A stretch of DNA of 17,676 bases from Truepera sp. (GCA_018333775.1 JAGXSO010000102.1:1-17676), one strand, 5' to 3'; counted from the stretch's first letter, positions 6,937 through 17,562 are shown. A program made the numbers and translations. The notes: generated from the letters alone by a model not told the origin.

Positions 6937-7776
6937 ATGCAGTGGTTTATCGTCAACGGTGAGGTCGTCTCTGCGCGCGAGGCGCGTCTCCATGTCAGCG
7001 ACCTAGGCCTGTTACGCGGCTACGGTCTGTTCGACTTCTTCCTGGTCAAGCGCGGCCTCCCGCTCTTTGTCGAGGATCACTTGAGCCGCTTTTTTCACTC
7101 CGCCGAGCGTCTTGGTATCGCCCCGCCGCTGACGCGGGAGGCGCTAGCCGCCGAGATCAGGCGGCTGATCGCACTAAATACCATCGCTGAAGGCGCCATC
7201 AAGCTGCTGCTAACCGGCGGCTACGCCGAAGACGGCTTTAGCCCTGGCACACCAAATCTGGTGCTGTTAGCGCAGTCGTACCAGGCACCCAGCCCTGAGC
7301 AGTACCAGGCCGGCGTTAACCTGTTACCCTTCCGCTACACGCGCGACCTCCCCGCTGTCAAGACCGTCAACTACGCCCAGGTCCTAGCGCTGCAACCTGC
7401 ACTCCGGGCGGCGGGGGCCGCTGACGTGCTGTGGCACGACGGTGAGGTGATCAGCGAATCGTCGCGCTCGAATGTGTTCGTGCTTAGTGGCGGCGTGCTG
7501 CGCACCCCGGCCCGCAATATCTTGGCCGGCGTTACCCGTAAGCACGTGCTGGGGCTAGCCCGCGAGTTCATGCCGGTTGAAGAGGGCGACGTGCCGCTGG
7601 CTTCGCTAACTACGGCACAAGAGCTGTTCATGACCAGCAGTTCCAAAGGCGTGCTAGCGGTCACCCGGCTCGATGGGAAACCGGTAGGCGACGGTCGGCC
7701 CGGCGAGCTGACGCGGGAGCTCGCAAAGCGCCTTGAAGCCCATGTCGCGGCTTACCTCGAAGCGGCGCAGCGCTGA
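6937..7776 (+). CDS. Class IV PLP aminotransferase (branched-chain / D-amino acid / ADC-lyase family)
   Basis: A 279-residue fold-type IV PLP enzyme. It shows the N-terminal block HVSDLGLLRGYGLFDF, the PLP lysine in VKTVNYAQ (Lys142), the glutamate signature EVISESSRSNVFVL that contacts the PLP ring, and the SSSKGVLAV phosphate-binding region. Family members transaminate branched-chain or D-amino acids or cleave aminodeoxychorismate; the RGYGLFDF subgroup is not assigned by eye, so I give no symbol. I chose the ATG at 6937, five bases after GAGG, over the GTG at 6931 two codons earlier. It follows gatB by 36 bases. Confidence 0.85.
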   Translation: MQWFIVNGEVVSAREARLHVSDLGLLRGYGLFDFFLVKRGLPLFVEDHLSRFFHSAERLGIAPPLTREALAAEIRRLIALNTIAEGAIKLLLTGGYAEDGFSPGTPNLVLLAQSYQAPSPEQYQAGVNLLPFRYTRDLPAVKTVNYAQVLALQPALRAAGAADVLWHDGEVISESSRSNVFVLSGGVLRTPARNILAGVTRKHVLGLAREFMPVEEGDVPLASLTTAQELFMTSSSKGVLAVTRLDGKPVGDGRPGELTRELAKRLEAHVAAYLEAAQR

Positions 7777-7836
7777 GGCCGCCTTGCGGCAGTACAACCC
7801 ATAGACCCAGACGCAGCGGTATGGCACGATGCTCAT

Positions 7837-8397
7837 ATGACCACTATGGCCAGACTGCAACTCACCACCGCACGGCTCCAGCTCAGGCCACTGCAACCGG
7901 CCGATCAAGAAGCCTTTTTGAGCTACCGCAACGACCCCGAAGTGGTCCGCTATCAGAACTGGACGCGAATCACGCCTGAGGAAGCGCAAGCCTTCTTGCA
8001 GCAAGCGGCGACCGCCACGCCCGGCCCCGGCCACAGCCTCCCACTGGCTATTACCTTGCAAGGGAGCAACCTGCTGATCGGCGACTGTCTCTTGAAGGTC
8101 GCCGATGACGGCTGGCAAGGCGAGATCAGCTTTACCCTGTCGCCTATCTACCAGGGGCAGGGTTACGCGGTAGAGGCGGTCACGGCGCTGCTTGACTACG
8201 CCTTTGACACGCTCAAGCTGCACCGCATCAGCGCTGTTACCGACGCCCGCCACACCGCCTCAGCCAAGCTGCTTATGCGCTTGGGGATGCGCCGCGAGGG
8301 GCACCTGTTACAGAGCCGCCAGGTGCGAGGAGCGTGGCAAGACGAGCTGCTTTACGCCCTGCTGGCCAGCGAGTGGCCGATTAAGGGGGCGTCATGA
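7837..8397 (+). CDS. GNAT family N-acetyltransferase (RimJ/RimL type)
   Basis: A 186-residue acetyltransferase of the RimJ/RimL-like GNAT group (Acetyltransf_3). It begins LTTARLQLRPLQPADQEAF, has YRNDPEVVRYQNW, the acetyl-CoA pyrophosphate loop YQGQGYAVEA (about residues 107-116), and the DARHTASAKLLMRLGMRREG block that is diagnostic of this group. By family it transfers acetyl from acetyl-CoA to an amine, often a ribosomal protein N-terminus or a small molecule; the target here is unknown. ATGs at 7837 and 7846 are both possible starts. Its TGA overlaps the ATG of the methyltransferase, so the two are co-translated. Confidence 0.88.
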   Translation: MTTMARLQLTTARLQLRPLQPADQEAFLSYRNDPEVVRYQNWTRITPEEAQAFLQQAATATPGPGHSLPLAITLQGSNLLIGDCLLKVADDGWQGEISFTLSPIYQGQGYAVEAVTALLDYAFDTLKLHRISAVTDARHTASAKLLMRLGMRREGHLLQSRQVRGAWQDELLYALLASEWPIKGAS

Positions 8398-8966
8398 TCG
8401 ACACCGCTAATCTCCGCCTCCCCTCGATCTTGCAGGGGATCACCACCACCACCGAGGCGCTCGAGCTGACCATGACCGCCGATCTGCAGTTCGGCGCCCT
8501 GCTGCGCACCTTAGCCGCCAGCAAGCCCGGTGGAAACCTCCTGGAGCTCGGCACCGGCGCCGGCATTGCCACCACCTGGCTGCTTGACGGCATGGACCAG
8601 CAGGCCCGGCTGATTACCGTTGACCGCGACAGTAGCCTAACCGCCGTAGCGCAGCGCTTCATGGGCCACGACCGGCGCTTGACGATCCATTGCCAAGAAG
8701 CCAGCGATCTGTTGGTCACGCTCCACGCCCACAGCGCGCGCTTCGACCTGATCGTCGCCGACCTCTGGCCCGGCAAGGCTACGCTGCTTGACCCTACGCT
8801 AGCGCTCCTTAAACCGGGCGGCCTCTATCTGACCCGCGACCTGGCCGACCCTGAGGCACCGCAACCGGAGAGCCAGGAGTTCATCGCGGCCCTCGAGGCG
8901 CGCTCCGATCTGCTGGTGTGCAAGCTGTCCTGGTCGAGCGGCGTGATTATCGCCGCCAAACTCTAA
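8394..8966 (+). CDS. Class I SAM-dependent O-methyltransferase family protein
   Basis: A 190-residue methyltransferase. Motif I is LLELGTGAGIATTWLL (Glu51 to Gly57 forming the SAM glycine loop), followed by an acidic strand end LITVDRD that would bind the SAM ribose, the FDLIVADLWPGK motif IV region and LLKPGGLYLTRDL. The overall length and order fit caffeoyl-CoA O-methyltransferase-like proteins, though the substrate is not predictable. It overlaps the acetyltransferase by four bases (ATGA) and is followed after two bases by an aminotransferase start, so these three genes form one translationally linked unit. Confidence 0.85.
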   Translation: MIDTANLRLPSILQGITTTTEALELTMTADLQFGALLRTLAASKPGGNLLELGTGAGIATTWLLDGMDQQARLITVDRDSSLTAVAQRFMGHDRRLTIHCQEASDLLVTLHAHSARFDLIVADLWPGKATLLDPTLALLKPGGLYLTRDLADPEAPQPESQEFIAALEARSDLLVCKLSWSSGVIIAAKL

Positions 8967-8968
8967 CC

Positions 8969-11706
<2,738 letters not shown>

Positions 11707-11723
11707 TGGGCTAGCCCGAGTCG

Positions 11724-11732
11724 TGTTATGCT
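11724..11732 (+). promoter_or_regulatory. Extended -10, leaderless promoter of ndk
   Basis: TGTTATGCT contains a TGn extension and the -10 hexamer TATGCT (11727-11732), followed by exactly 6 bases and the ndk ATG. There is no ribosome binding site between them. Confidence 0.55.
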
Positions 11733-11738
11733 CGACCA

Positions 11739-12158
11739 ATGGCACGTGAACGCACCTTTGTAATGATTAAACCGGACGGCGTCAGGCGCAAGCTAATCGG
11801 CGAAGTAATCGCGCGGCTCGAGCGCAAGGGCTTTGAGGTAGTAGAGCTCAGGCAGCTCACCATCCCGCTCGAGCTAGCCGAGCGGCACTACCGCGAACAC
11901 CGGGACAAGCCCTTTTTTCGGGGCCTAGTCAGCTTCATCACCGGCGGGCCGGTAGTCGCCATGGTGATCGAGGGCGAAAACGCCATTCATGAGTGGCGCA
12001 AGCTGATGGGCAGCACCGATCCCAAGGATGCCGCCCCCGGCACCATCCGCGGCGACTTTGCGCTCACTATTGACGAGAACGTAGTACACGGCTCCGACTC
12101 GCCGACTACCGCTGAGCGCGAGATCGCGCTATTCTTCGGCGCTAGTGCCCAGCGCTAA
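11739..12158 (+). CDS. ndk: Nucleoside diphosphate kinase
   Basis: NDK moves the gamma-phosphate from ATP to other nucleoside diphosphates through a phosphohistidine. The 139-residue protein has [13 protein letters not shown] at the start, [11 protein letters not shown], the [14 protein letters not shown] and [20 protein letters not shown] blocks, and the active-site histidine in NVVHGSDS (His117). All features of a functional enzyme are present at the usual length. The start is fixed by the family N-terminus and the -10 box six bases upstream. The following aminotransferase starts 23 bases later with its own ribosome binding site, so the two may share a transcript. Confidence 0.97.
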   Translation: MARERTFVMIKPDGVRRKLIGEVIARLERKGFEVVELRQLTIPLELAERHYREHRDKPFFRGLVSFITGGPVVAMVIEGENAIHEWRKLMGSTDPKDAAPGTIRGDFALTIDENVVHGSDSPTTAEREIALFFGASAQR

Positions 12159-12181
12159 AAACCCCCTGATGCGAGGTAAGT

Positions 12182-13336
12182 ATGCCGCAGCTATCTAGGG
12201 CCATCAACAACCTCAAAGCCTCGAGCACTGTGGCTTTTAACGCCAAAGCGCGGGAGCTAGCCCAGCAAGGGGTCGATGTGGTGGCCATGACCGCCGGCGA
12301 ACCCGACTTCCAGCCGCCTGCCCATGTGCTGGCGGCAGCTCACGAAGCGATCGATAAAGGGCTCACCAAGTATACCGCCACCGAGGGGATGTTGCCGCTG
12401 CGCGAAGCGGTGGCTGCCAAGTTTAAGCGCGAGAACGGCCTCAGCTACACTCCGGAGCAGATCATTGTCAGCAGCGGCGGCAAGCAGGTGCTCTACAACG
12501 CCTTCATGGCTATCTTAAACCCCGGCGATGAGGTGGTGCTGCCGGCCCCCTACTGGGTCTCCTACCCGGCGCAGATTCAACTCGCCGGCGGCGTCACGGT
12601 GCCGGTGCCAACCGAGGCTGCCAGCGGCTTTATCCCCGACCCTGAGGCCATTCGCCGGGCTATTACCTGGCGCACCCGGGCGATGGTCATCAACTCGCCC
12701 TGCAACCCCACCGGCGCGGTCTATCCCGCCGAGGTAATCAAAGCTCTCGCTGAGCTAGCCGTCGAGCACGACCTGTGGTTAATTACTGATGACCTTTACG
12801 AACACCTGATCTACGAGGGCAGCTTTACCACAGCGGCGCAGTTCTATCCTGAACGGACGCTGATAGTCCACGGTGCCAGCAAGGCTTATGCCTTAACCGG
12901 CTGGCGCATCGGCTACGGCGCCGGTCCCAAGCCGCTGATCGCCGCCATGAACCGCCTGCAAGGCCAGGTTACCAGCAACGCCTCAGCGGTAGCGCAGTAC
13001 GCCACCATCGCTGCTTTAACCGAAGTTGAGAAGACTCAGGCCTTTATCGCTATGACCAAGCAGGCCTATCAGGAGCGGCGCGATGTGCTGGTCGCGGGGC
13101 TAAATCGGCTCGGACTAAAGACGCCCTTGCCGCACGGCGCTTTTTACGTCATGACCGACACTACGCCGCTGCACCAGGACGAAAACGAGGCCGCCCTGCT
13201 GCTCTTGTCCCGCGCTCATGTGGGGGTAGTGCCGGGCACCGATTTCGGGGCGCCGGGCCAGGTGCGGTTAAGCTACGCCACCAACCTGGAGAGTATCCAC
13301 AAGGCGCTCGAGCGCATCGCGCAGCTGCTCGACTGA
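12182..13336 (+). CDS. Class I aspartate aminotransferase family protein (AspB/AspC type)
   Basis: A 384-residue subgroup I-gamma aspartate aminotransferase-like PLP enzyme. It shows AMTAGEPDFQPPAHV, the YTATEGMLPLREAVA block, SSGGKQVLYNAFMA, NSPCNPTGAVYP with the cofactor-contacting Asn, ITDDLYEHLIYEG, and the PLP lysine in GASKAYALTGWRIGYG (Lys234). The protein closely follows the Thermus/Bacillus aspartate aminotransferase pattern, so Asp/2-oxoglutarate exchange is likely, though related enzymes accept prephenate or other keto acids. GAGGTAAGT gives a good ribosome binding site. No terminator precedes it. The 3' side enters a repeat-rich spacer. Confidence 0.9.
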   Translation: MPQLSRAINNLKASSTVAFNAKARELAQQGVDVVAMTAGEPDFQPPAHVLAAAHEAIDKGLTKYTATEGMLPLREAVAAKFKRENGLSYTPEQIIVSSGGKQVLYNAFMAILNPGDEVVLPAPYWVSYPAQIQLAGGVTVPVPTEAASGFIPDPEAIRRAITWRTRAMVINSPCNPTGAVYPAEVIKALAELAVEHDLWLITDDLYEHLIYEGSFTTAAQFYPERTLIVHGASKAYALTGWRIGYGAGPKPLIAAMNRLQGQVTSNASAVAQYATIAALTEVEKTQAFIAMTKQAYQERRDVLVAGLNRLGLKTPLPHGAFYVMTDTTPLHQDENEAALLLLSRAHVGVVPGTDFGAPGQVRLSYATNLESIHKALERIAQLLD

Positions 13337-13338
13337 TC

Positions 13339-13402
13339 CGCTGCGTAACCCGTAGGGTGCGCTCGCGCACCGCTGCGTAACCCGTAGGGTGCGCTCGCGC
13401 AC
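13339..13402. repeat. Two perfect tandem copies of a 32-bp unit with hairpin potential
   Basis: Units at 13339-13370 and 13371-13402 are identical, followed by a partial third start (CGCT). Each contains ACCC-GTA-GGGT and the palindrome GGTGCGC-TC-GCGCACC, so each can fold into a strong hairpin. They start right after the aminotransferase stop and may act as a transcription barrier, although no T run follows. Similar GGTGCGC/GCGCACC intergenic units are known in many bacterial genomes from memory. Confidence 0.9.
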
Positions 13403-13420
13403 CGCTTTGGCGCTACCCTT

Positions 13421-13566
13421 TGTCATTCTGAGCGCAGCGAAGAATCTCGCAGCTCGCTGCCTGCTTAGCCACCTGCCAACGGTGCTGGCCAGAGACCCTT
13501 CGCGGAGCCTGCCCTGCTTGCCCTGAGCCTGTCGAAGGAAGCGAAGTCGAAGGGCTCAGGGTGACA
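13421..13566. repeat. Interspersed repeat-like element with inverted ends
   Basis: It begins TGTCATTCTGAGC and continues with GCAGCGAAGAATCTC, and it ends GGCTCAGGGTGACA, so the ends are imperfect inverted copies. Inside the right part CCCTGAGCC (13521-13529) and GGCTCAGGG (13553-13561) form a 9-bp inverted repeat around GTCGAAGG/GTCGAAGG segments. I recognise both halves as widespread intergenic REP-like sequences of unknown function in environmental bacteria. It carries no ORF of note. Confidence 0.65.
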
Positions 13567-13610
13567 CCATCCATTAACCCTGTACCTCAACCGCCCAAGA
13601 GCGAAGGCGT

Positions 13611-13616
13611 TATAAT
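13611..13616 (+). promoter_or_regulatory. Leaderless -10 element of the aldo/keto reductase gene
   Basis: A perfect TATAAT followed by 6 bases and the ATG at 13623. No ribosome binding site fits between them and no -35 consensus is found at 16-18 bases upstream. Confidence 0.6.
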
Positions 13617-13622
13617 AGCCCC

Positions 13623-14639
13623 ATGACCTACCGACAGCTTGGCAACAGCGGCTTATTCGTCTACCCTATCGCGCTCGGCACCATGCAGTTCGGCTGGACC
13701 GCCGACGAACCGGCCTCGATTGCCATCCTGGACGCCTTCGTGGCGGCCGGCGGCAACCTCATCGACACCGCCGACATCTACAGCACCTGGGCACCCAACA
13801 ACCCTGGCGGCGTGTCGGAAGCGATCATCGGGCGCTACTTGGCCTCACGCCAGAACCGCGACCGGGTGCTGATCGCCACCAAGGTACGTGGCGCTATGGG
13901 CGCGGGTGCCACCGAGGGGCGGAACAGCCCGCTTCAGCGCGAAGGGCTGTCGCGCAAATGGATCCTGCAAGCCTGCGAAGACTCCTTGCGGCGCCTGCAG
14001 GTCGATTATATCGACCTCTATCAGGTGCACTTCGTCGACCAAAAAGTGCCTATCGAAGAGACCCTCTCGGCGCTTACCGATCTGGTCAGGCGCGGCTACG
14101 TGCGCTATCTGGGGGCTTCTAACTACTCGGCCTGGCGGCTGATGCAGGCGCTGTGGGCCAGCGACAAGCACGGCTATGAGCGCTTTGTGTCCATCCAGCC
14201 CGAGTACAGCATCGCCAGCCCCACCCGCGAAACATTCGAGCGCGAGCTGGCAAAAGTTTGCGCTACTTACCAGTTGGGGGTGTTGCCCTACAGCCCCTTA
14301 GCAGGCGGCTTTTTAACCGGCAAGTACCGCCGCGATCAGCCGCTGCCCGACAGCGTCCGCGCCCAGGGGATCGCTGGGCAGCGCTTTAGCGATAAGAATT
14401 GGCAGATTCTGGACGCCCTGAGTGAGGTCGCGGCGCGCCACGGAGTGCCGGTAGCCCAGGTAGCTTTGGCCTGGCAACTCCACCAGCCCTTCATGACGGC
14501 GCCCATCATTGGAGCCAACTCGGTGGCGCAGCTTCAGGAGCTGCTCCCCGCCGCCACGCTGAGCCTGGAGGCTGGCGAACTAGAGGCACTCAACAACGTA
14601 TCGAGCTGGGAGGCATCGCGCACCGAACGCGAGTCATAA
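13623..14639 (+). CDS. Aldo/keto reductase family oxidoreductase
   Basis: A 338-residue NADPH-dependent aldo/keto reductase. It begins [20 protein letters not shown] and contains the full catalytic tetrad: Asp48 and Tyr53 in [10 protein letters not shown], Lys87 in LIATKVRG and His136 in DLYQVHFVD. The [14 protein letters not shown] and [16 protein letters not shown] blocks are also present, the last being the cofactor-binding end. It most resembles YajO/YghZ-type general reductases of aldehydes and ketones; the true substrate is unknown. It is transcribed from a leaderless promoter and its stop is immediately followed by the tryptophanase GTG. Confidence 0.93.
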   Translation: MTYRQLGNSGLFVYPIALGTMQFGWTADEPASIAILDAFVAAGGNLIDTADIYSTWAPNNPGGVSEAIIGRYLASRQNRDRVLIATKVRGAMGAGATEGRNSPLQREGLSRKWILQACEDSLRRLQVDYIDLYQVHFVDQKVPIEETLSALTDLVRRGYVRYLGASNYSAWRLMQALWASDKHGYERFVSIQPEYSIASPTRETFERELAKVCATYQLGVLPYSPLAGGFLTGKYRRDQPLPDSVRAQGIAGQRFSDKNWQILDALSEVAARHGVPVAQVALAWQLHQPFMTAPIIGANSVAQLQELLPAATLSLEAGELEALNNVSSWEASRTERES

Positions 14640-16043
14640 GTGGTCTTTAAGACCATCATCGAGCCGTTTCGGATCAAAGCCGTCGAGCCGATCCGCCGCA
14701 CCACCCGTGCCGAGCGCGAGGCAGCGCTGCAAGCAGCAGGCTACAACCTCTTTGCGCTCAAAGCCGACGACGTGCTGATCGACCTGCTGACCGACTCGGG
14801 CACCGGCGCTATGTCGAGCGAGCAGTGGGCCGGCATGATGCGCGGTGATGAATCTTATGCCGGGGCGCGGTCGTTCTACCGTTTCGAGGCGGCGGTCAAG
14901 GAGATCACCGGCTTTGCCCACGTTATCCCTACTCATCAGGGGCGTGCAGCGGAACGTATCCTGGCCGCCGTGCTGCTCAAGCCCGGCGACATCGTGCCCA
15001 ACAACACCCATTTCGACACCACCCGCGCCAACATCGAAAATGTCGGGGCGATAGCGCTCGACCTGCCGATCGCCGAAGGGCGGCAGCCCAGCCTGCTCCA
15101 CCCCTTCAAGGGGAATATCGACCTAGCGGCGCTTGCGCGCACCCTTGACGAACACCCCGGCAAGGTGCCGCTGGTAATAATCACCGTAACCAACAACTCC
15201 GGCGGCGGGCAGCCGGTCAGCATGGCCAATCTGCGCGCGGCCTCGGCGCTGTGTCGGCGTCACGGCGTGCCGCTCTTTCTCGACAGCTGCCGCTACGCCG
15301 AGAACGCCTACTTTATCAAGCTGCGCGAGGCCGGTTACGCCGCTAAGACCCCCTTGGAGATCGCCCGGGAGCTGTTCAGCTACGCCGACGGCGCCACCAT
15401 GAGCGCTAAAAAAGACGGTCTGGCCAACATCGGCGGCTTTTTGGCCCTTAACGACGACACACTGGCGGACCAGGCCAAGGTGCAGCTTATTCTCACCGAG
15501 GGGTTTCCGACCTACGGCGGGCTGGCTGGCTACGACCTCGAAGCGCTGGCGGTCGGCTTAAAGGAGGCGCTTGATGAGGACTATCTGCGCTACCGGCTCC
15601 GCTCGGTCGAGTATCTGGGCGAGAAGCTCACCGCGGCAGGTGTGCCCATCGTGCAGCCGCCCGGCGGCCATGCCATCTACCTGGACGCCAAGGCCATGCT
15701 TCCGCATATCCCATCGCACGAGTACCCGGCGTGGGCCTTGTCGCTGGTACTCTACCTGCAGGGGGGCGTGCGCTCGGTCGAGATCGGCTCGATGATGTTC
15801 GGGCGGCAACCCGACGGCAGCGAGCAGCCCGCTACCATGGAGCTGGTCAGACTGGCCTTCCCGCGGCGCGTCTATACTCAGAGCCACGTCGACTATCTGG
15901 CCGAGGTGCTGGTTTATGTTCATAGCCTGCGCGAGCGGATCCGGGGGGTCCGCATCATCGAGGCCCCTGCGGTGCTGCGGCACTTCAGCGCGCGGCTAGC
16001 ACCCGCTCACGGTAGCCTGTTAGCCGAGGTCCAGGGTACATAG
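14640..16043 (+). CDS. tnaA: Tryptophanase (beta-eliminating lyase)
   Basis: A 467-residue fold-type I PLP lyase that splits L-tryptophan to indole, pyruvate and ammonia. Marks are PFRIKAVEPIRRTTRAEREA, DLLTDSGTGAMSSEQWAGMM, IPTHQGRAAERIL, TVTNNSGGGQPVSMANL, DSCRYAENAYFIK, and the PLP lysine in MSAKKDG (Lys258). Tyrosine phenol-lyase is the main alternative. The segment GVRSVEIGSMMFGR matches tryptophanase rather than the arginine-bearing RSMERG of tyrosine phenol-lyase, and HFDTT also favours it, so TnaA is preferred. The GTG start directly follows the reductase TAA. No TnaC-like leader or tryptophan permease is visible. Confidence 0.9.
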   Translation: MVFKTIIEPFRIKAVEPIRRTTRAEREAALQAAGYNLFALKADDVLIDLLTDSGTGAMSSEQWAGMMRGDESYAGARSFYRFEAAVKEITGFAHVIPTHQGRAAERILAAVLLKPGDIVPNNTHFDTTRANIENVGAIALDLPIAEGRQPSLLHPFKGNIDLAALARTLDEHPGKVPLVIITVTNNSGGGQPVSMANLRAASALCRRHGVPLFLDSCRYAENAYFIKLREAGYAAKTPLEIARELFSYADGATMSAKKDGLANIGGFLALNDDTLADQAKVQLILTEGFPTYGGLAGYDLEALAVGLKEALDEDYLRYRLRSVEYLGEKLTAAGVPIVQPPGGHAIYLDAKAMLPHIPSHEYPAWALSLVLYLQGGVRSVEIGSMMFGRQPDGSEQPATMELVRLAFPRRVYTQSHVDYLAEVLVYVHSLRERIRGVRIIEAPAVLRHFSARLAPAHGSLLAEVQGT

Positions 16044-16067
16044 CGGCCTTGCCACAGGTGGTAGTTT

Positions 16068-16460
16068 ATGTCCATGTCAGTTGCGCCACCGCACATCCTC
16101 ATCGCTGACGACGAACACGGTCAGCGGGTTCTCTTGGACATGTTGCTATCGACCGAGAACTACCAGATCACCGCCCTCGCAGACGGGCGGGAGGTGCTTA
16201 CCTACCTGCAAACCCACACTCCCGACCTGGTTGTTCTCGATATCAAGATGCCGTATGTCGATGGCCTACAGATCTGTGAGCGCATGAAGCGGATACAGCG
16301 CCTTAAAAACGTGCCGGTAATGATCGTGACCGGCCTTCGGGATGAGCAGACCACCGAGATGCTTAAGTGGGTCAAGCCTGACGCTGTGATCTACAAGCCC
16401 TTAAGCGGCAAGGACTTCCGCGCGACGGTTAGGGCGCTGCTGGCAACCAAGCAGGGTTAA
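16068..16460 (+). CDS. Stand-alone CheY-like response regulator receiver
   Basis: A 130-residue single receiver domain with no output domain. The acidic pair Asp14/Asp15, the phosphoacceptor Asp58 in LVVLDIKMPYVDG, Thr88 in MIVTGLRD and Lys110 in VIYKPLSG are all present, so it should be phosphorylated by a histidine kinase. No kinase or chemotaxis gene is nearby. It starts 24 bases after tnaA with AGGTGGT before the ATG, so it may be the third gene of that transcript. Its partner and role cannot be told from here. Confidence 0.92.
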   Translation: MSMSVAPPHILIADDEHGQRVLLDMLLSTENYQITALADGREVLTYLQTHTPDLVVLDIKMPYVDGLQICERMKRIQRLKNVPVMIVTGLRDEQTTEMLKWVKPDAVIYKPLSGKDFRATVRALLATKQG

Positions 16461-16602
16461 GTTAGTGTAGCATTTTTCACATCTTTGGGCGTCGCAACGG
16501 GTTTAATTGGCGCAAGGTCGTCCCCAACGAAGGTCTCGCCGCGGCCTTGCCGCCCCCTGCTCGCGGTGATGCCCCGGTGCAAGAATTTTGTAAGAGTTGA
16601 CT

Positions 16603-16611
16603 TGCTAAGGT
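16603..16611 (+). promoter_or_regulatory. Putative extended -10 promoter before the 60-residue ORF
   Basis: TGCTAAGGT fits the TGn extension plus TAnnnT form seen elsewhere in the window. A TTGACT at 16597-16602 lies directly before it and could instead be a -35 for a weaker -10 at TACGAG (16621-16626). The exact element is uncertain. The preceding 16461-16596 has no recognisable gene; it contains a short GCGGC-CTT-GCCGC hairpin. Confidence 0.35.
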
Positions 16612-16634
16612 GATGGTGGCTACGAGGTGCCACT

Positions 16635-16817
16635 ATGCAGCGTGCTATTCACTTCACTTACCTTGCCACTGAAAAGCTCTTGCAGCAAGCCGCCCAATGC
16701 GAGCAGGCCCTGATTATGGGCCGCGCTAGGCCTGAGGAGATCGATCTGTTTGTCGCCATTCAGCTCGAGCTGGCCCAGCGCCAGTTGATCCAGACGATCT
16801 GCGACCCACGTGACTGA
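16635..16817 (+). CDS. Small protein of unknown function, 60 residues
   Basis: An ATG frame with GAGGTG five bases upstream, reading MQRAIHFTYLATEKLLQQAA and on through RARPEEIDLFVAIQLELAQR to CDPRD. It is predicted to be mostly helical with alternating Leu/Gln heptad-like spacing, has two cysteines (Cys22, Cys56), no signal peptide and no membrane segment. I do not recognise a family. It lies 74 bases upstream of mscL on the same strand. The good ribosome binding site and plausible promoter favour a real gene, but no homology supports it. Confidence 0.5.
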   Translation: MQRAIHFTYLATEKLLQQAAQCEQALIMGRARPEEIDLFVAIQLELAQRQLIQTICDPRD

Positions 16818-16853
16818 AAGCCGCCACACCGCTACCGACTCGCAGCGGTTTAA

Positions 16854-16862
16854 TGTTACGCT
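16854..16862 (+). promoter_or_regulatory. Putative extended -10 promoter of mscL
   Basis: TGTTACGCT matches TGn plus TACGCT (16857-16862). A start near 16869 would give a leader of about 23 bases containing the GGAGG site of mscL. Confidence 0.35.
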
Positions 16863-16891
16863 TAGCACGCTGTACGAAGTCGGAGGCGGTT

Positions 16892-17284
16892 ATGCTAAAG
16901 GAGTTCCTCAAGTTCATCCAACGTGGCAACGTGCTCGACCTCGCCGTGGCGGTAATCATCGGCGTAGCCTTCGGAGCTATCACCACTTCGCTGGTCAACG
17001 ACGTAGCGATGCCGCTCGTCGGCCTGTTGCTAGGCGGCATTAGCTTTACCGGCCTGTCGTTCGGTATTGGCAATGCCCAGATTATGTATGGCAATTTTAT
17101 CCAGTCGGTAATCAACTTTTTAATCATCGCCTGGGTGATCTTTGTGGTTCTTAAGGCTTACAACCGGATGCTCGAGTTCGGTCGCAAGAAGCCAGAGGCA
17201 CCCGCCGCCCCACCAGCGACACCGCGCGAACAGGTGCTGCTTGAAGAGATTCGCGACCTGTTGGCCAAGCAAGCCAAGGGCTAG
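16892..17284 (+). CDS. mscL: Large-conductance mechanosensitive channel
   Basis: MscL opens in the inner membrane under membrane tension to release solutes on osmotic downshock. The 130-residue protein starts MLKEFLKFIQRGNVLDLAVA, has the first membrane helix with VAVIIGVAFGAITTSLVNDVAMP, a short periplasmic loop, the second helix FIQSVINFLIIAWVIFVVLK, and a charged C-terminal helix ending EEIRDLLAKQ. A longer frame begins at 16853 but GGAGG five bases before the ATG at 16892, and the family N-terminus, fix the later start. The loop is shorter than in Escherichia coli, as in many Gram-positive and Deinococcota versions. Confidence 0.96.
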   Translation: MLKEFLKFIQRGNVLDLAVAVIIGVAFGAITTSLVNDVAMPLVGLLLGGISFTGLSFGIGNAQIMYGNFIQSVINFLIIAWVIFVVLKAYNRMLEFGRKKPEAPAAPPATPREQVLLEEIRDLLAKQAKG

Positions 17285-17502
17285 GGGCAGTCATTGCAGT
17301 AGTAGGGGCCAGAGCTCGCGAAGAATCGGGTTCTGGGGTTGATGCTTTCATTGAGAGCAATCCCAGCGCCAGCCTGTTAATGGCGGCCGGTGCCCCTCCA
17401 CCGAGTCGCTGTGTACCGTGATCGAGAGGGTCGTGTAGCTTCTGACGTTTTTTGAGCTGTCAGAGACGGCGAGCGCCGGAAGGAGCTAACGGGACTGGCA
17501 TC
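17285..17502. other. Non-coding spacer after mscL
   Basis: No convincing gene is seen. An inverted repeat TCTGAC (17441-17446) / GTCAGA (17459-17464) encloses a T-rich 12-base loop. It may be a regulatory site or a poor hairpin; no T run follows it, so a terminator is not supported. Confidence 0.35.
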
Positions 17503-17531
17503 TTGACAGGTGGGTCACTTGGCGATAGGTT
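17503..17531 (+). promoter_or_regulatory. Consensus sigma-70-type promoter of the last gene
   Basis: TTGACA (17503-17508), a 17-base spacer, then TAGGTT (17526-17531). This is the only promoter in the window with a perfect -35. Transcription would start near 17538, just before the LacI-type operator. Confidence 0.7.
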
Positions 17532-17546
17532 GTGCATGGCGCTGTG

Positions 17547-17562
17547 GTGTAAGCGTTTACAC
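17547..17562. promoter_or_regulatory. LacI-family operator
   Basis: GTGTAAGCGTTTACAC is a near-perfect 16-bp palindrome (7 of 8 pairs) with the central CG typical of LacI/CcpA/PurR-family sites; it fits TGWAANCGNTNWCA exactly. It lies about 10 bases after the predicted transcription start, where a bound repressor would block RNA polymerase. The regulator is not in the window. Confidence 0.7.

Noticed and set aside
7654..8253. 199-codon open frame on the minus strand
   Set aside because: It is antisense to the acetyltransferase gene and the end of the class IV aminotransferase gene, both of which have clear family motifs.
8918..8968. Upstream extension of the second aminotransferase to an ATG at 8918
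   Set aside because: It would overlap the methyltransferase by 49 bases and add a 17-residue tail untypical of the family; the GTG at 8969 fits better.
13339..13402. CRISPR-like array
   Set aside because: Only two units that are directly contiguous with no spacers, each a hairpin; this is a tandem duplication.
14640..16043. Tyrosine phenol-lyase instead of tryptophanase
   Set aside because: The RSVEIGS segment and HFDTT match tryptophanase; the RSMERG arginine characteristic of tyrosine phenol-lyase is missing.
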